The notes below the pieces were generated by a model, which was not told where the DNA came from, did no database searches, and saw nothing but the letters and a program-made list of their open reading frames with translations. Both the position numbers and the translations under genes were made by a program. Below are positions 7,774-16,254 of a DNA stretch of 16,311 bases, in pieces. Each line of letters begins with the position of its first letter. The stretch's first letter is position 1. The DNA lies in contig JAQIWT010000688.1 of the NCBI GenBank assembly GCA_034696485.1, positions 1 to 16,311 of the forward strand, in the 5' to 3' direction. The stretch is from Isohypsibius dastychi (taxonomy: Eukaryota; Tardigrada; Eutardigrada; Parachela; Isohypsibiidae).

Positions 7774-10247
7774 TTGTCCCTTGTTTCGCTGTTGCAAATA
7801 GAAAAAAACTTGAGCTCGCACACCGCACTGTTCCCTGGCAAATTTCGTCATACACACTACACCAAAATTGGGGGTATGAATCAAAATACGTGGGAGCTGT
7901 TGACAAACGAAACAAGGGGATTAGATCACATAAAGGCAGCGGCATCAAATCTTTTTTTAGAACATTGGTTTGAACTGGTAAGGATGCTTAGATTGGAAGA
8001 TACCAATATCCTGCAAAGAAGTGCTTGCCATGAGATCAAAATTGCGGTAATTCCTTAGGGTCATGGAATTTCGGTCATTTTAAGATCACCACCGTTCAAA
8101 CGCTTCATAATGTGAGAACTCATTCTGTATTGAGATGTTAAGCATTTAGATCTATTACGTTCTATAAGAGGATTTTTTGGTGGACGTTGCTACTGTGATA
8201 AGTGTCAAACGGCGTGTAGCAACAACCAGCAGAATTGTTTTCTGGTTTGATCTTGGAATGGGCGATATAACGGGGTCTGTGAACTTACTGAGTTGACTTT
8301 CTGCGCAAAGTGCTGTCGTTTTTGCTGAAAAATACTTCGAGATACACGGGCCGGAAAACGAAGCGTTCTGTACTATGTTTTTGTTTACTACAGGAAATAA
8401 TTGCAGGAATTTGAAGATGTCAAGGTGGAGAGCAATCAATAACAAGCATGTCTGCGGGAGATGATTTGCAAAACCTCGCGCCAAGATTGTTGACCAAGGT
8501 TCACACAAGTGCTACATGAAAAGACAAAACCAGAACCATTCATACTGTAGAGCCAAACTACTTGCTTTTGATTCTTAAACTTGGAATCACCCAGAGCTGA
8601 GTCATGTGCCAAATATGGTCATTTGTCAGCGTGGCGACGAAACTGAATTAAGATTTCCGGCAGACAGGGAGCCAATGACTGGGGATATTGGTCCAGTGTT
8701 TGGAAAGTGGTCATTTTTATAACCAACGTTCCCCCAGCGTATAATGGACATTTCATAATAGAATACATGCTTAATATTTTTTTGAAACCACGAGGCACCC
8801 TGTTAATCGAACTGAGGTACGGTCTGCTCAACTTCAACGTTGAGGACTAGTTCAAATCTTGCCTGCTGAAATGTGCTCATTTTCCAGAATTGTTTGCATT
8901 TCACACCTAATTTCCAAGAGAAAATTTCCGCATCTCGCAGATATTTCGGGAAACTGGGATAAGCTTATACCGTTCCCCGAACCAAGAGATTACATGATAG
9001 AAAGTCGCACTTTTCGATAGAAGAACCCAGGCGGATAGGGGAGTTTCCTTGAAGTGGCATGCACAGAAGAGGGAGATGTGTGGTGATAAGTTTCATGTCC
9101 GTGATCAATTGGCAGCATACTGTTCTCTTAACGTGACAGTTGTTCGTCTTTGTGTATTGAAGTTTAAGCGATAATTTTGTTAAATTATTCGAAATTGATC
9201 CGTTCATTTCATCTACTATGGCGAAGCTTACTAGGAATATTTCAAGACTGTATCGCCGAAACAGAATGAAATTGCAGTGGAATACAATCATGGGTACAAG
9301 GCGAACCGAAAGACTGGCATTAAGTCTACCGAAAAGTTTGATAGGCATAATTCCCGAATTCGACGGCGGATAAGGCATGGCAGAAACAGCAAGGGAGAAG
9401 CCGTCGGTAAGTACCACGATGATGGTCACAAAAAGGATTCAAATACTGTTGTCAAATACAACGGCGCAATCTGGCATGGTTGTCCTTGCTGTCAGACTCA
9501 AGAAAATCGAGTTCCTTATTCTTATATGACATTGTTGGAGGGCTTACGAATACGCAGAGACGAACAAGGCATTCTCAGTGAACTTTGGTTCCACCATAGA
9601 CGGGATGTGGTTGTGTCAGCGGCAAGCGATGACAAGTCAGCTGAATATTGCTGAATTTCTTCATCAGTCGGGACTGAAGATGTTTTCAGAAGGGGTCGTA
9701 CTTACGCTTTTGAGCGTTTTCATGAGGTCAGAGAAGGAGAAAGAATTCATCATATTGATATGATTTCCCTATAATCGTTTGCTAATAAGCATGAGATTTA
9801 TCCGGAAGGCCATCCGGATATTATGCTTTCGTATTCGAAAAAGATTTATTAATATTTGACCATCCTAAGGTGTATAGTTGAGACCCCATATTCTGATATG
9901 GTTCCACCTCTACCGCTCTCAAATAACGGGAAGCTTTCACTGAATTGTTGAAAAGTTGTCGAAAACAGGTCTTTTGATTCAATATGAAGTAATTCAGTTG
10001 CTGAAGATGATATTTGAGGACTGGATCAGCTATTCGCTGACTGTTCTGGTATGACCGACAAAATAAAGATTTATCTCAATAAAACATCATCAAAAACATT
10101 TGTTACGATTGGTTTCCATTCTATGTTCGTTCGGTTTTCAAATTCAAACAAGACTGCAGATTCATCGGAATTCCCTACCGACGTTCCAGAGACTCGTATT
10201 CGAAGATTGGGATTGAGTATGTAGACATTTATCAACCAGCAAAATAG
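7774..10247 (+). pseudogene. Protein-primed family B DNA polymerase, Polinton type, heavily broken
   Basis: This polymerase would replicate the element from a terminal protein primer. Fragments lie in the right order. The N-terminal frame from 7774 runs in one phase to 8250 with in-frame stops at 8056, 8113 and 8131, ending in a cysteine-rich segment (FFGGRCYCDKCQ) typical of these polymerases. Then come LLAFDS-stop at 8561-8578 (exonuclease I, followed by HVPNMVICQR), AYNGHFIIEYML at 8737-8772 (exonuclease II), FPHLADISGNWDKLIPF at 8925-8975, and AAYCSLNVTVV at 9112-9144 (exonuclease III). YNGAIWHGCPCC at 9457-9492 is the family hallmark. Palm motif A is HIDMISL before a TAA at 9772. YPEGHPDIM and KCxV-like strands follow, then YVRSVFKFKQ at about 10122-10151. 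The YxDTDS palm motif C was not found. At least five frame changes and many stops. The start upstream of 7774 is uncertain. Confidence 0.8.
9011..9029 (+). repeat. 19-base direct repeat, copy 2
   Basis: Identical to 7209-7227. It lies just after the ESRTF step of the polymerase and includes the TAG stop at 9018-9020. Confidence 0.6.
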
Positions 10248-11054
10248 CATAGTATTCATGAACAACCCATCCCCGAGTAAATATGTAGAAATATAAACTG
10301 AAAATTGTGAAGTAAACAATATGGAGCAAAACAAGAAGCAGCAACCAGATGTTCTGCTTTATTAATTTTGTTCAGGTACAGTGTCTTGAATCAAGGTCAC
10401 TTGAACAAGAAATCACAGAAGCATACGATGCAACTATCTGATTTGTCGTCACTGCATGCAGTCCTTCAATTTTTTAATTTCGTTGCTTTCGAGCGAGAAT
10501 ATTCAGTAATAAGTCAATGTCACAGGAATGGTGCATTCAGTTCTCTAATTCTCAGGAATGGTTCGTGTACTGTCTGCTCTGCCTTCAGAAATGGGAAACT
10601 AATGGTAATCAGAGGTCAGAGCGACGCGAAGAAAGAATAGCTTTTGATTAGTTCGTTAAGATTATCCATTTGGGAGTGATGAGCGGACACAGACTATAAG
10701 ATCCAAAACATCGATGCTGTTTACCAACATCACGTAAACATTCAACACTACGATCAGGCGAAACAAAAAGCGTGAGAATCCGAACCTGAGCTGTATCCAG
10801 CAGTGAGATTCCAAATTCAACATCTGAAAATCACAGCTGACACCGTTTACACTGGCACTTCGTAATACCAGGAGTCAAAAACGCAAAGGACATTCGCAAC
10901 GCAGTATTAGAGTTTCAAATTGTTACTTCACAGTGATGAAAATCAAAACTGACTGACTTCTTGCATTTTCATTCAGCTGTGTGATATTCAGACCAACCAT
11001 GAGTGGTCAACTATTTTTCATTGTTTTTCTACCCGGTGTCGGATCGCATGGTGT
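10248..11054 (+). other. Unassigned stretch, possibly eroded polymerase C-terminus
   Basis: The polymerase palm and thumb should continue here, but I could not find motif C or the 'GPKNY'-type step of the family. The longest plus frame (10368-10640, 90 codons) has ordinary composition with no recognised motif. A frame around 10699-10850 (NIDAVYQHHVNIQHYDQAKQ) looks coding but is unassigned. The minus-strand frame 10071-10334 is a shadow of the polymerase. Confidence 0.3.
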
Positions 11055-11441
11055 ATGCCTATGGATCGTGACAGCCGCTATTTGATCGAATGCCCGCGGT
11101 CGAATTCGTGTAAGACTTGGATGGCCTCTCGGAGATTGAATTCGACAATCGCGTTAATCATATACTCATTCGAGATGGCAACACTATCTTCACGTGATAT
11201 GGACTACAAAAATGTCAGTGTGTTTTTTCTCGGACGAAACTTGTTCGAACCAGTGAAGAATATTCGAAACAAAAACCAAAAAGTGGTGTATAAAAGGTAT
11301 GAAGATGAGTCTCAACGCGCTCAAGCCCTCAATACAGCACTTGACGTATTTCGAAACAAGCCAAAAACGAAATCAATCAAAGTAGCATTCCCACAACGGG
11401 CAATGGCAGAAGCAGTAGCTCAATCCACTATCATTTCTTGA
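11055..11441 (+). CDS. Unassigned open frame between polymerase and integrase tail
   Basis: A 128-codon frame, one of the longest open plus-strand frames in the window. The second half is clearly protein-like: NVSVFFLGRNLFEPVKNI, then KVVYKRYEDESQRAQALN, then TALDVFRNKPKTKSIKVAF. The first ATG at 11055 is not convincing; coding probably begins near 11175 (MATLSSRDMDY). It ends at a TGA at 11439-11441 that overlaps the integrase fragment beginning at 11429. It shows none of the D,D-E or zinc-binding residues of the integrase core, and it does not fit the polymerase end. It may be a separate small gene, or an insertion replacing the integrase core. Confidence 0.35.
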   Translation: MPMDRDSRYLIECPRSNSCKTWMASRRLNSTIALIIYSFEMATLSSRDMDYKNVSVFFLGRNLFEPVKNIRNKNQKVVYKRYEDESQRAQALNTALDVFRNKPKTKSIKVAFPQRAMAEAVAQSTIIS

Positions 11442-11962
11442 CTTACACAGATTTAAAAGCGGCATAGATTTGATGGATTGACGTGATCCAAGACATTGTT
11501 GGTTCATGCAATCACAGCCAGCACAGGTGTGTGGGTTATAAGACGTCGGGAGAATTGACTACCGAACGAACCGATGAATTTTGAGACATCATTTATGAAA
11601 AGTGCAGTTCATGAAACGGCTACCCAAGGCCCAATTCGAAATTGGTAATCAGGTGCGACTGTCAATTGTCAAGAAAAACCTCCGAAAAGGCGGCAACACA
11701 GAAGTGGAGCATTGAAATTTTTGTCGTTTCCAACAGACATGAAGTTGAGTGAACCACGATCTATTAAGTAGCTGACATGACCGGCAAAAGAACTGACGGA
11801 AGGTTCTTCTCTTATGAAGTGCAAAAGGTTCGAAAATTAGATTCAGAATTTGTGGAGGTTGAAGTTTCGGAGACGAAAGGTGACAACGCCAGAGTTCACT
11901 GGGTAGGCTGGGACAATAAGTTTGATCCCTGGATAACAAAGCAAGATCTGCAGAATATCTAA
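11429..11962 (+). pseudogene. Polinton integrase C-terminal part with chromodomain, broken
   Basis: A retroviral-type integrase would insert the element. What remains is, in order, YHFLTYTDLKAA (11429-11464, stop TAG), WIDVIQDIVGSCNHSQHRC (11474-11530), which matches the end of the catalytic core where a 'D-x-N-x-x-x-HR' pattern is usual, IGNQVRLSIVKK from 11641 and KWSIEIFVVSNRHEVE to a TGA at 11750-11752 (the SH3-like DNA-binding domain), and from 11777 a frame with FFSYEVQKVRKLD and, at the end, ARVHWVGWDNKFDPWITKQD, a typical chromodomain with aromatic and acidic positions kept. The chromodomain fragment is free of stops. The core with its catalytic acidic residues is not found upstream. 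At least three frame changes. Confidence 0.7.
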
Positions 11963-11971
11963 CTTTTATTC

Positions 11972-12642
11972 AACTTTGACATCTTCGACCGTTGCCGGCA
12001 ACACGGCGATGATTTAACCATGACCTTGTCAAAATTGATCAGATTTTCGGCCGACATGGGAGTTGCCCTTGTTCGCATGCAGTGCCCAACAGAAAGACAT
12101 AAAGTTATAAAGACGATAATATCGTCACGCAACTATAGCCTATAAGATACCTCACGGAATATACGCAAGCGTTTCTTCACTTATTCAGAAATCAAAAAAG
12201 GCTTTGCCAACCGGAAATGTGACGTTTACTCATGATATGATAAAGGATACGTGCAGCATCGAACGGGGAACTGCACACCCGTTGTTCATCCCCTATTAAA
12301 TTTTGAGAATCCCGAGATTTGGAAACGAGATTTCGATTGTCGAACCAAGTGTATCAGGATAAAAAGTCCTTAGGAACATCCAAGCTTTGAAGACAACCTG
12401 TTGTCCAAATTATCCGGGTACAGAGTCTCAATCAAACAATAGGCCGTTAGGATATTTCATTCCGTTGTCAGCATGTTCACGTTGCTCGCCCCATTCATAT
12501 GGGAGCCGAGCAACATCAGCTAGTTTTAGAATTGAAGTTTGAAAGGCCGGGCTCAACACCCGAGTACTTATATGTGAGCGTTGACCCTCACAGGACAACC
12601 ACACATAACCCACCAACAAGACCAAAGCCGGTCCCGCCGTGA
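11972..12642 (+). pseudogene. Penton-like capsid protein, broken
   Basis: Polinton penton proteins are single jelly-roll vertex proteins. Just after the integrase stop, one frame reads TLTSSTVAGNTA and a second continues with LTMTLSKLIRFSADMGVALV, the usual N-terminal pattern of polar 'S-N-T' then two hydrophobic strands. At 12144-12299 one frame reads IPHGIYASVSSLIQKSKK and GNVTFTHDM, matching the 'P-x-G-x-Y-x-S-x-x-x-LI' helix of the family. A last frame (12529-12642) gives LKFERPGSTPEYLYVSV and a proline-rich tail. At least four frame changes, with stops at 12015, 12139 and 12297. The position directly after the integrase supports the call. Confidence 0.55.
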
Positions 12643-13660
12643 CATTTATCTAGTCCGTATGTGAAAACACAAAATAAGATAAAAGCTGAATATTCAAAAA
12701 AAATACACAGAGGCAATAAAGCTTAAAGCAAGAAGAACTATGAGCAAAAACAATAAGGCAAGATTAATGAGAATGAAGATTGACTAAGATCGATACATCA
12801 TTTCGATGTATCTTTGGAGTAAAATTTCAAAAACTCCGACGATCTGTTGATGATGGACCCACTCTCAGGCAATCCGGATGACCTGATGAAGGCCGCAGCT
12901 TTTAAGTTTGCGGTCCGGAGCGAAGAAGAGCGGGACTAGATGATGCAGTGGAGCGATAGTAGAAGAGCTGATGCCAGATGATGGCTTGATTAGCTTAGCC
13001 ATCGTCCGTATCCGATAAATAATTGGATGAGGAGAGAAGGAGCTTAAAGCCTTTTCCCAAGTGAACAGACTAAATGCGGATAGCAGATAGGATGGGGGAT
13101 GATGCAAACGACGACTGCGACGTGTGGCTCTGACCGAGACAACCATTTCCGGTTCACTAAACACAGAAACGTTTTGTGAAGAAAACTCAGAGTGACCACT
13201 GCGCTGGTCCGGATCCGATGCTGCTGACCATGATGAGGGCGATGACGAATGACTTCGACGCGACGCTGACTTAACTAGATAAAAATATCCTGGAGATGAA
13301 CTACGGTCCATTTGGAACGTAATGATGGATTAATAGAATAGATAAAGATAAATAGATGACCAAAGTGAACATTTTTGGGCATTTTTCAATGAAAAAAAAA
13401 TCGCTGCAAGAAATTCAACTATTTCTACTGAGACAAACATGAACCAATAGGCAACATTCCTTGTCAGGAATTTCTGTGTCAATACATGAACGGCCATCCA
13501 GTATTGGCAATTTCAGAATATCCAAGTGATAAATTGGAATATCAACACAAATACAGGAATTTTTTGCACCGTACGGTTTCTTCGATTTTTTGCATAGAGT
13601 AAAATAAGCGAATTGAATAGTAAAATGATTCCAGTGCGGATATCAATATTCGGTGATGTT
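12643..13660. other. Gap between penton and capsid; ambiguous coding
   Basis: 12643-12840 is A-rich with an AATAAA at about 12716 and holds no gene that I can see. At 12850-12940 a plus frame reads MMDPLSGNPDDLMKAAAFKF before a TAG. Around 13060-13280 another plus frame is acidic (GSDAADHDEGDDE). On the minus strand a 148-codon frame (13311-12865) is fully open but is rich in Ser, Arg and His (SASRRSHSSSPSSWSAAS), the usual look of the antisense of an acidic gene. I favour a broken plus-strand acidic protein, without a family. 13320-13660 is AT-rich with no supported gene. Confidence 0.35.
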
Positions 13661-13679
13661 CGGATGAGAGGACGATTTT

Positions 13680-14957
13680 GAGGCATAAAGATTCGATCGT
13701 AGAACGGGAAGAGCCGTTGCACGTTCCATTTGGAGGTTATGAAATAGAGTGTATGATTTTGACTGCGGAAATACATGGGAGATCACTGCAACACCGGATG
13801 GGGCGATTGATCTTGCGCATTCGCAGCTTCTACTTGATGTTTGTTTCAAGACTTCTAATAATACCAATCTCGCGCCGAATGCAGAGTTTGCGCCGTTCAA
13901 TTATTTTTTCTTGGTCGCTTCTTTATTGCCACGAAATTGCGTCCTAGAACGAAGTCGTTTCGACGATTGCGTCATTGTCGCACGTCGCTACCTACATTGA
14001 GCACTTGCTAAACTACTCGACGCTGGCCACCAATCAGCTCATCGAAGCCGGCTGAGTTCGAGATGAAGCAGGGACACTTAGTAATATCCTGCTGGCAGCA
14101 CGGGCCGCGAATGCCAATTACGAAGTGAATAACAGCATGATAACCCGACGCGAGAACCTCGCAACGGGAGCTGTTTTACCCATAACCTGCAAATTCCCGT
14201 TGGATCTGGCAAATCAAAGCCTGTTTATTCCGCCAGAAAGGGACATTAGACTTGTTCTCACCCGCTCGAAAGATAAGCTGGCTTTTCTTTTCAACCTAGA
14301 CCTTTTCGTTCACGAAATTGTCATCAAGGCAGCGGTGTTGAAGATTCGAAGGTCAAATTAGACCCCGAATTCTTGGTTGCGCAGGGAATGATATTGCAGA
14401 AACAAAATGCTACTATATCTTCTACTGAGACATGCATCAAGGACATGACTGTTCTGATGGGATCCAGTTATTTCTCGAAAGATGACATTATGCGCGGCAA
14501 TATTCCTGAACGCATCGTGGTTGGCCTTATCGATTCGCAAGCACTAGTTGGGGACTTGTTAAAGAATTTTTACAATTTTCACACGCGAACATTTCACAAA
14601 TTGCCACTTTTGACAACTTGGAAGCCATTCCGAGCAAACCTCTGCAGCTACAAGTCACCCATTGAAATTATCGAAATGAATACAACAGCCTTTTGAAGAC
14701 CAGCGATATGCTCTTAAAGAATTCAAGTCTGTTCACCGTCGGCCGACTGACCTTGCGGTTTCGGGCTGTTTGCGTTTAACCTCGAGCCCGATTCTCAGAT
14801 GGCCCATGTATGAACGCTCATAAAGATGGAGTTTTTGACCTGACTATCGATTTCTCGACTTCTACAATCTTTAGATTCTCGCTCATCATTTACTCGAACC
14901 GCAACTCGGTTCTCGTGATTGACGCACACTGCAACGTGTTCGCGACTCATAAAAGCA
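13680..14957 (+). pseudogene. Major capsid protein, double jelly-roll Polinton type, broken
   Basis: This would be the main shell protein of the particle. Fragments in order: KDSIVEREEP (from about 13684), IDLAHSQLLLDV and APNAEFAPFNYFF in the 13749-14000 frame, the 13993-14361 frame with YIEHLLNYSTLATNQLIEAG before an in-frame TGA (14053-14055) and IRLVLTRSKDKLAFLF after it, then the 14373-14696 frame with FSKDDIMRGNIPERIVVGL and TWKPF, then GLFAFNLEPDS at 14763-14795, and DGVFDLTIDFS from about 14824 with a closing LVIDAHCNVF. These motifs match nematode F54H12.2-like and Polinton capsid proteins as I remember them: an N-terminal 'DLA/S' strand, 'P-x-R-IVVGL', 'FNL-PD' and a C-terminal 'ID-x-x-x-N'. 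About 1.28 kb agrees with the family's roughly 400-500 residues. At least four frame changes. Confidence 0.8.
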
Positions 14958-15501
14958 TGTTTTTGACAATATTCAGCCGAATCGCTTGTGACCATGAGAA
15001 AAGCCCGTTCCTGGGCGTCTTTGCAAGATATACGCTTCCAGCGCTGGAAAATGTGACATTTCAGTTTGGGATCATCGTGAATTCAGATGAGTGATCAGAA
15101 CCCAGTTACAGACTGGCTCGCAATCTTTGCGGGGAATGAACGGGAAGTTTATTTTTTTGACTCTTTTCGCAAGCCAACGTTATTCTACGGAATCGAAATC
15201 GACAAGTGGCTGAATATGTACTTTGGAGGAAACGTGAGGGAAAACTAAAGCTGCGAACCATGAATTCGAAATTTCGCGGATTATTTTGCATATTTTTTCT
15301 CTACTATATGTTTCAAAGGCAAAAGCCTAAGATCTCTTGTCGACATCCTCGAGTAAACTAGACATATCAAATCTATACATCAACCGGTATCGAAATTTGT
15401 TCGCGCTGAACTGAGAGGCTGTCCTGAATTTGAGTGCAATGAAGTTGACGGTATCAAACGTCACATTTTTTCACCAATGTACAATATCATTCGAAACCAA
15501 T
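14958..15501 (+). pseudogene. Adenain-type (C5-like) maturation cysteine protease, inactive
   Basis: Polintons encode a Ulp1/adenain-like protease thought to process capsid proteins. The N-terminal piece, in the same frame as the capsid end, contains FLGVFARYTLPAL and FGIIVNSDE (stop at 15092-15094). The next frame (15111-15248) starts DWLAIFAG and contains VYFFDSFRKP, the family's 'HW-A' and 'FDSFG-x-P' strands. The codon that should be the catalytic His before Trp is GAC (Asp) at 15111-15113. A third frame reads RGLFCIFFLYYMF near 15275-15313, where the family has 'CG-x-[YF]C': the catalytic Cys position is CGC (Arg) at 15275-15277. A further frame to 15501 includes VRAELRGCPEFECNEVDG. Hence both presumed catalytic residues are lost, besides frameshifts. 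Confidence 0.75.
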
Positions 15502-15504
15502 AAA
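15499..15504 (+). terminator. AATAAA polyadenylation signal after the protease
   Basis: AATAAA overlaps the TAA at 15499-15501 that closes the last protease frame. The opposing gene ends at 15506. It would serve the plus-strand capsid/protease transcript. This is a motif match only. Confidence 0.35.
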
Positions 15505-15505
15505 T

Positions 15506-16192
15506 TTAATTCTTCCACTTGACATTTTGTGACCCCGACGCAAGATCAGGTCGTTTCTTAACAGTTGCAGGAGTTTGAGGAAATCGCGAGTTTAATTTTG
15601 GTGGGGTTTCAAATTTTTGGTACAGTCCACGTTTATCTGAGTTTAGAATCATAGAGCTTAGGACATCAATTGCCTGCATTATCTTGAAAAACTCTTCAAG
15701 TCCAGTCGGTTCTCTCGAAGATGAGAAAGCTTTGGATGTCAACCAAGATAGAATATTCATCATGCTGGCGCCGAAGAGGGGGTAACCTTTGAAATAATGT
15801 GTGTTTTTGCTATCGATTGTCATTCCAGCGTGATTTTCAACGTAATCAACGATGGTCTCGGCCTTTTCTTGCTGGCTTTTGAAAAGAAGACTATATAACG
15901 ATTTGCTTGTGGCAGAGTCGGGAACATCCGTCGAGTCCGGTGATGCTGCTTCAGGTTGCCCGCGTGGCACAGAAGCTTGAGTTGTGTGTGACCTATAAAG
16001 TTCAAATGCATCTGACAGGTCACGTACCTTATCGGCGTTTGATAGGTGTGAGTTCTCTAGCACAGCGTGTTTTTCCCTCTCATAGTTGTTGAGCTGTCCG
16101 GCAAAGCGGTCAAGATGGCCGCTCGAAAGTCGCGATGATGATGATCTCAGAGAGCCCATCTGGTCTTCAATAATTAAATGCAATTTTTTCAT
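15506..16192 (-). CDS. Intact 228-residue Polinton-associated protein, function unknown
   Basis: Start ATG at 16192, stop TAA at 15508-15506, with no break. The N-terminus MKKLHLIIEDQMGSLR has the short 'hydrophobic-K/I-x-D' opening I associate with an uncharacterised Polinton protein. Residues about 25-70 are charged and helical, then a polar linker (PEAASPDSTDVPDSATS, about 81-97). A helical block follows (YSLLFKSQQEKAETIVDYVE), then HYFKGYPLFGASMMNILSWL, fitting that family's 'G-x-x-I-x-GSN-x-x-DL-I' core, and GLEEFFKIMQAIDVLSSMI. The tail is basic and prolyl (PQTPATVKKRP). No signal peptide, membrane segment or catalytic motif is visible. It converges tail-to-tail with the protease. It is the only long uninterrupted recognisable gene in a decayed element. 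Role is not known; a DNA- or capsid-associated protein is conceivable. Confidence 0.6.
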   Translation of the reverse strand: MKKLHLIIEDQMGSLRSSSSRLSSGHLDRFAGQLNNYEREKHAVLENSHLSNADKVRDLSDAFELYRSHTTQASVPRGQPEAASPDSTDVPDSATSKSLYSLLFKSQQEKAETIVDYVENHAGMTIDSKNTHYFKGYPLFGASMMNILSWLTSKAFSSSREPTGLEEFFKIMQAIDVLSSMILNSDKRGLYQKFETPPKLNSRFPQTPATVKKRPDLASGSQNVKWKN

Positions 16193-16254
16193 GGCAAGTT
16201 AGATAGCACGTATGTGATAACGGGAGGCTGCCATTTCGTCATGTTGTTTTGGTA

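Noticed and set aside
8155-9429. Minus-strand frames of 117, 72 and 154 codons
   Set aside because: They lie antisense to recognised DNA polymerase motifs on the plus strand and are therefore shadows.
10523-10562. Repeated CAGGAATGGT at two places 30 bases apart
   Set aside because: A ten-base repeat in 16 kb is expected by chance and has no matching flanks.
13513-13900. Minus-strand frames over the start of the capsid gene
   Set aside because: They are antisense to the recognised capsid N-terminal strands and have no motif of their own.
15907-16092. 61-codon plus-strand frame
   Set aside because: It is antisense to the intact 228-codon minus-strand gene, so it is a shadow.
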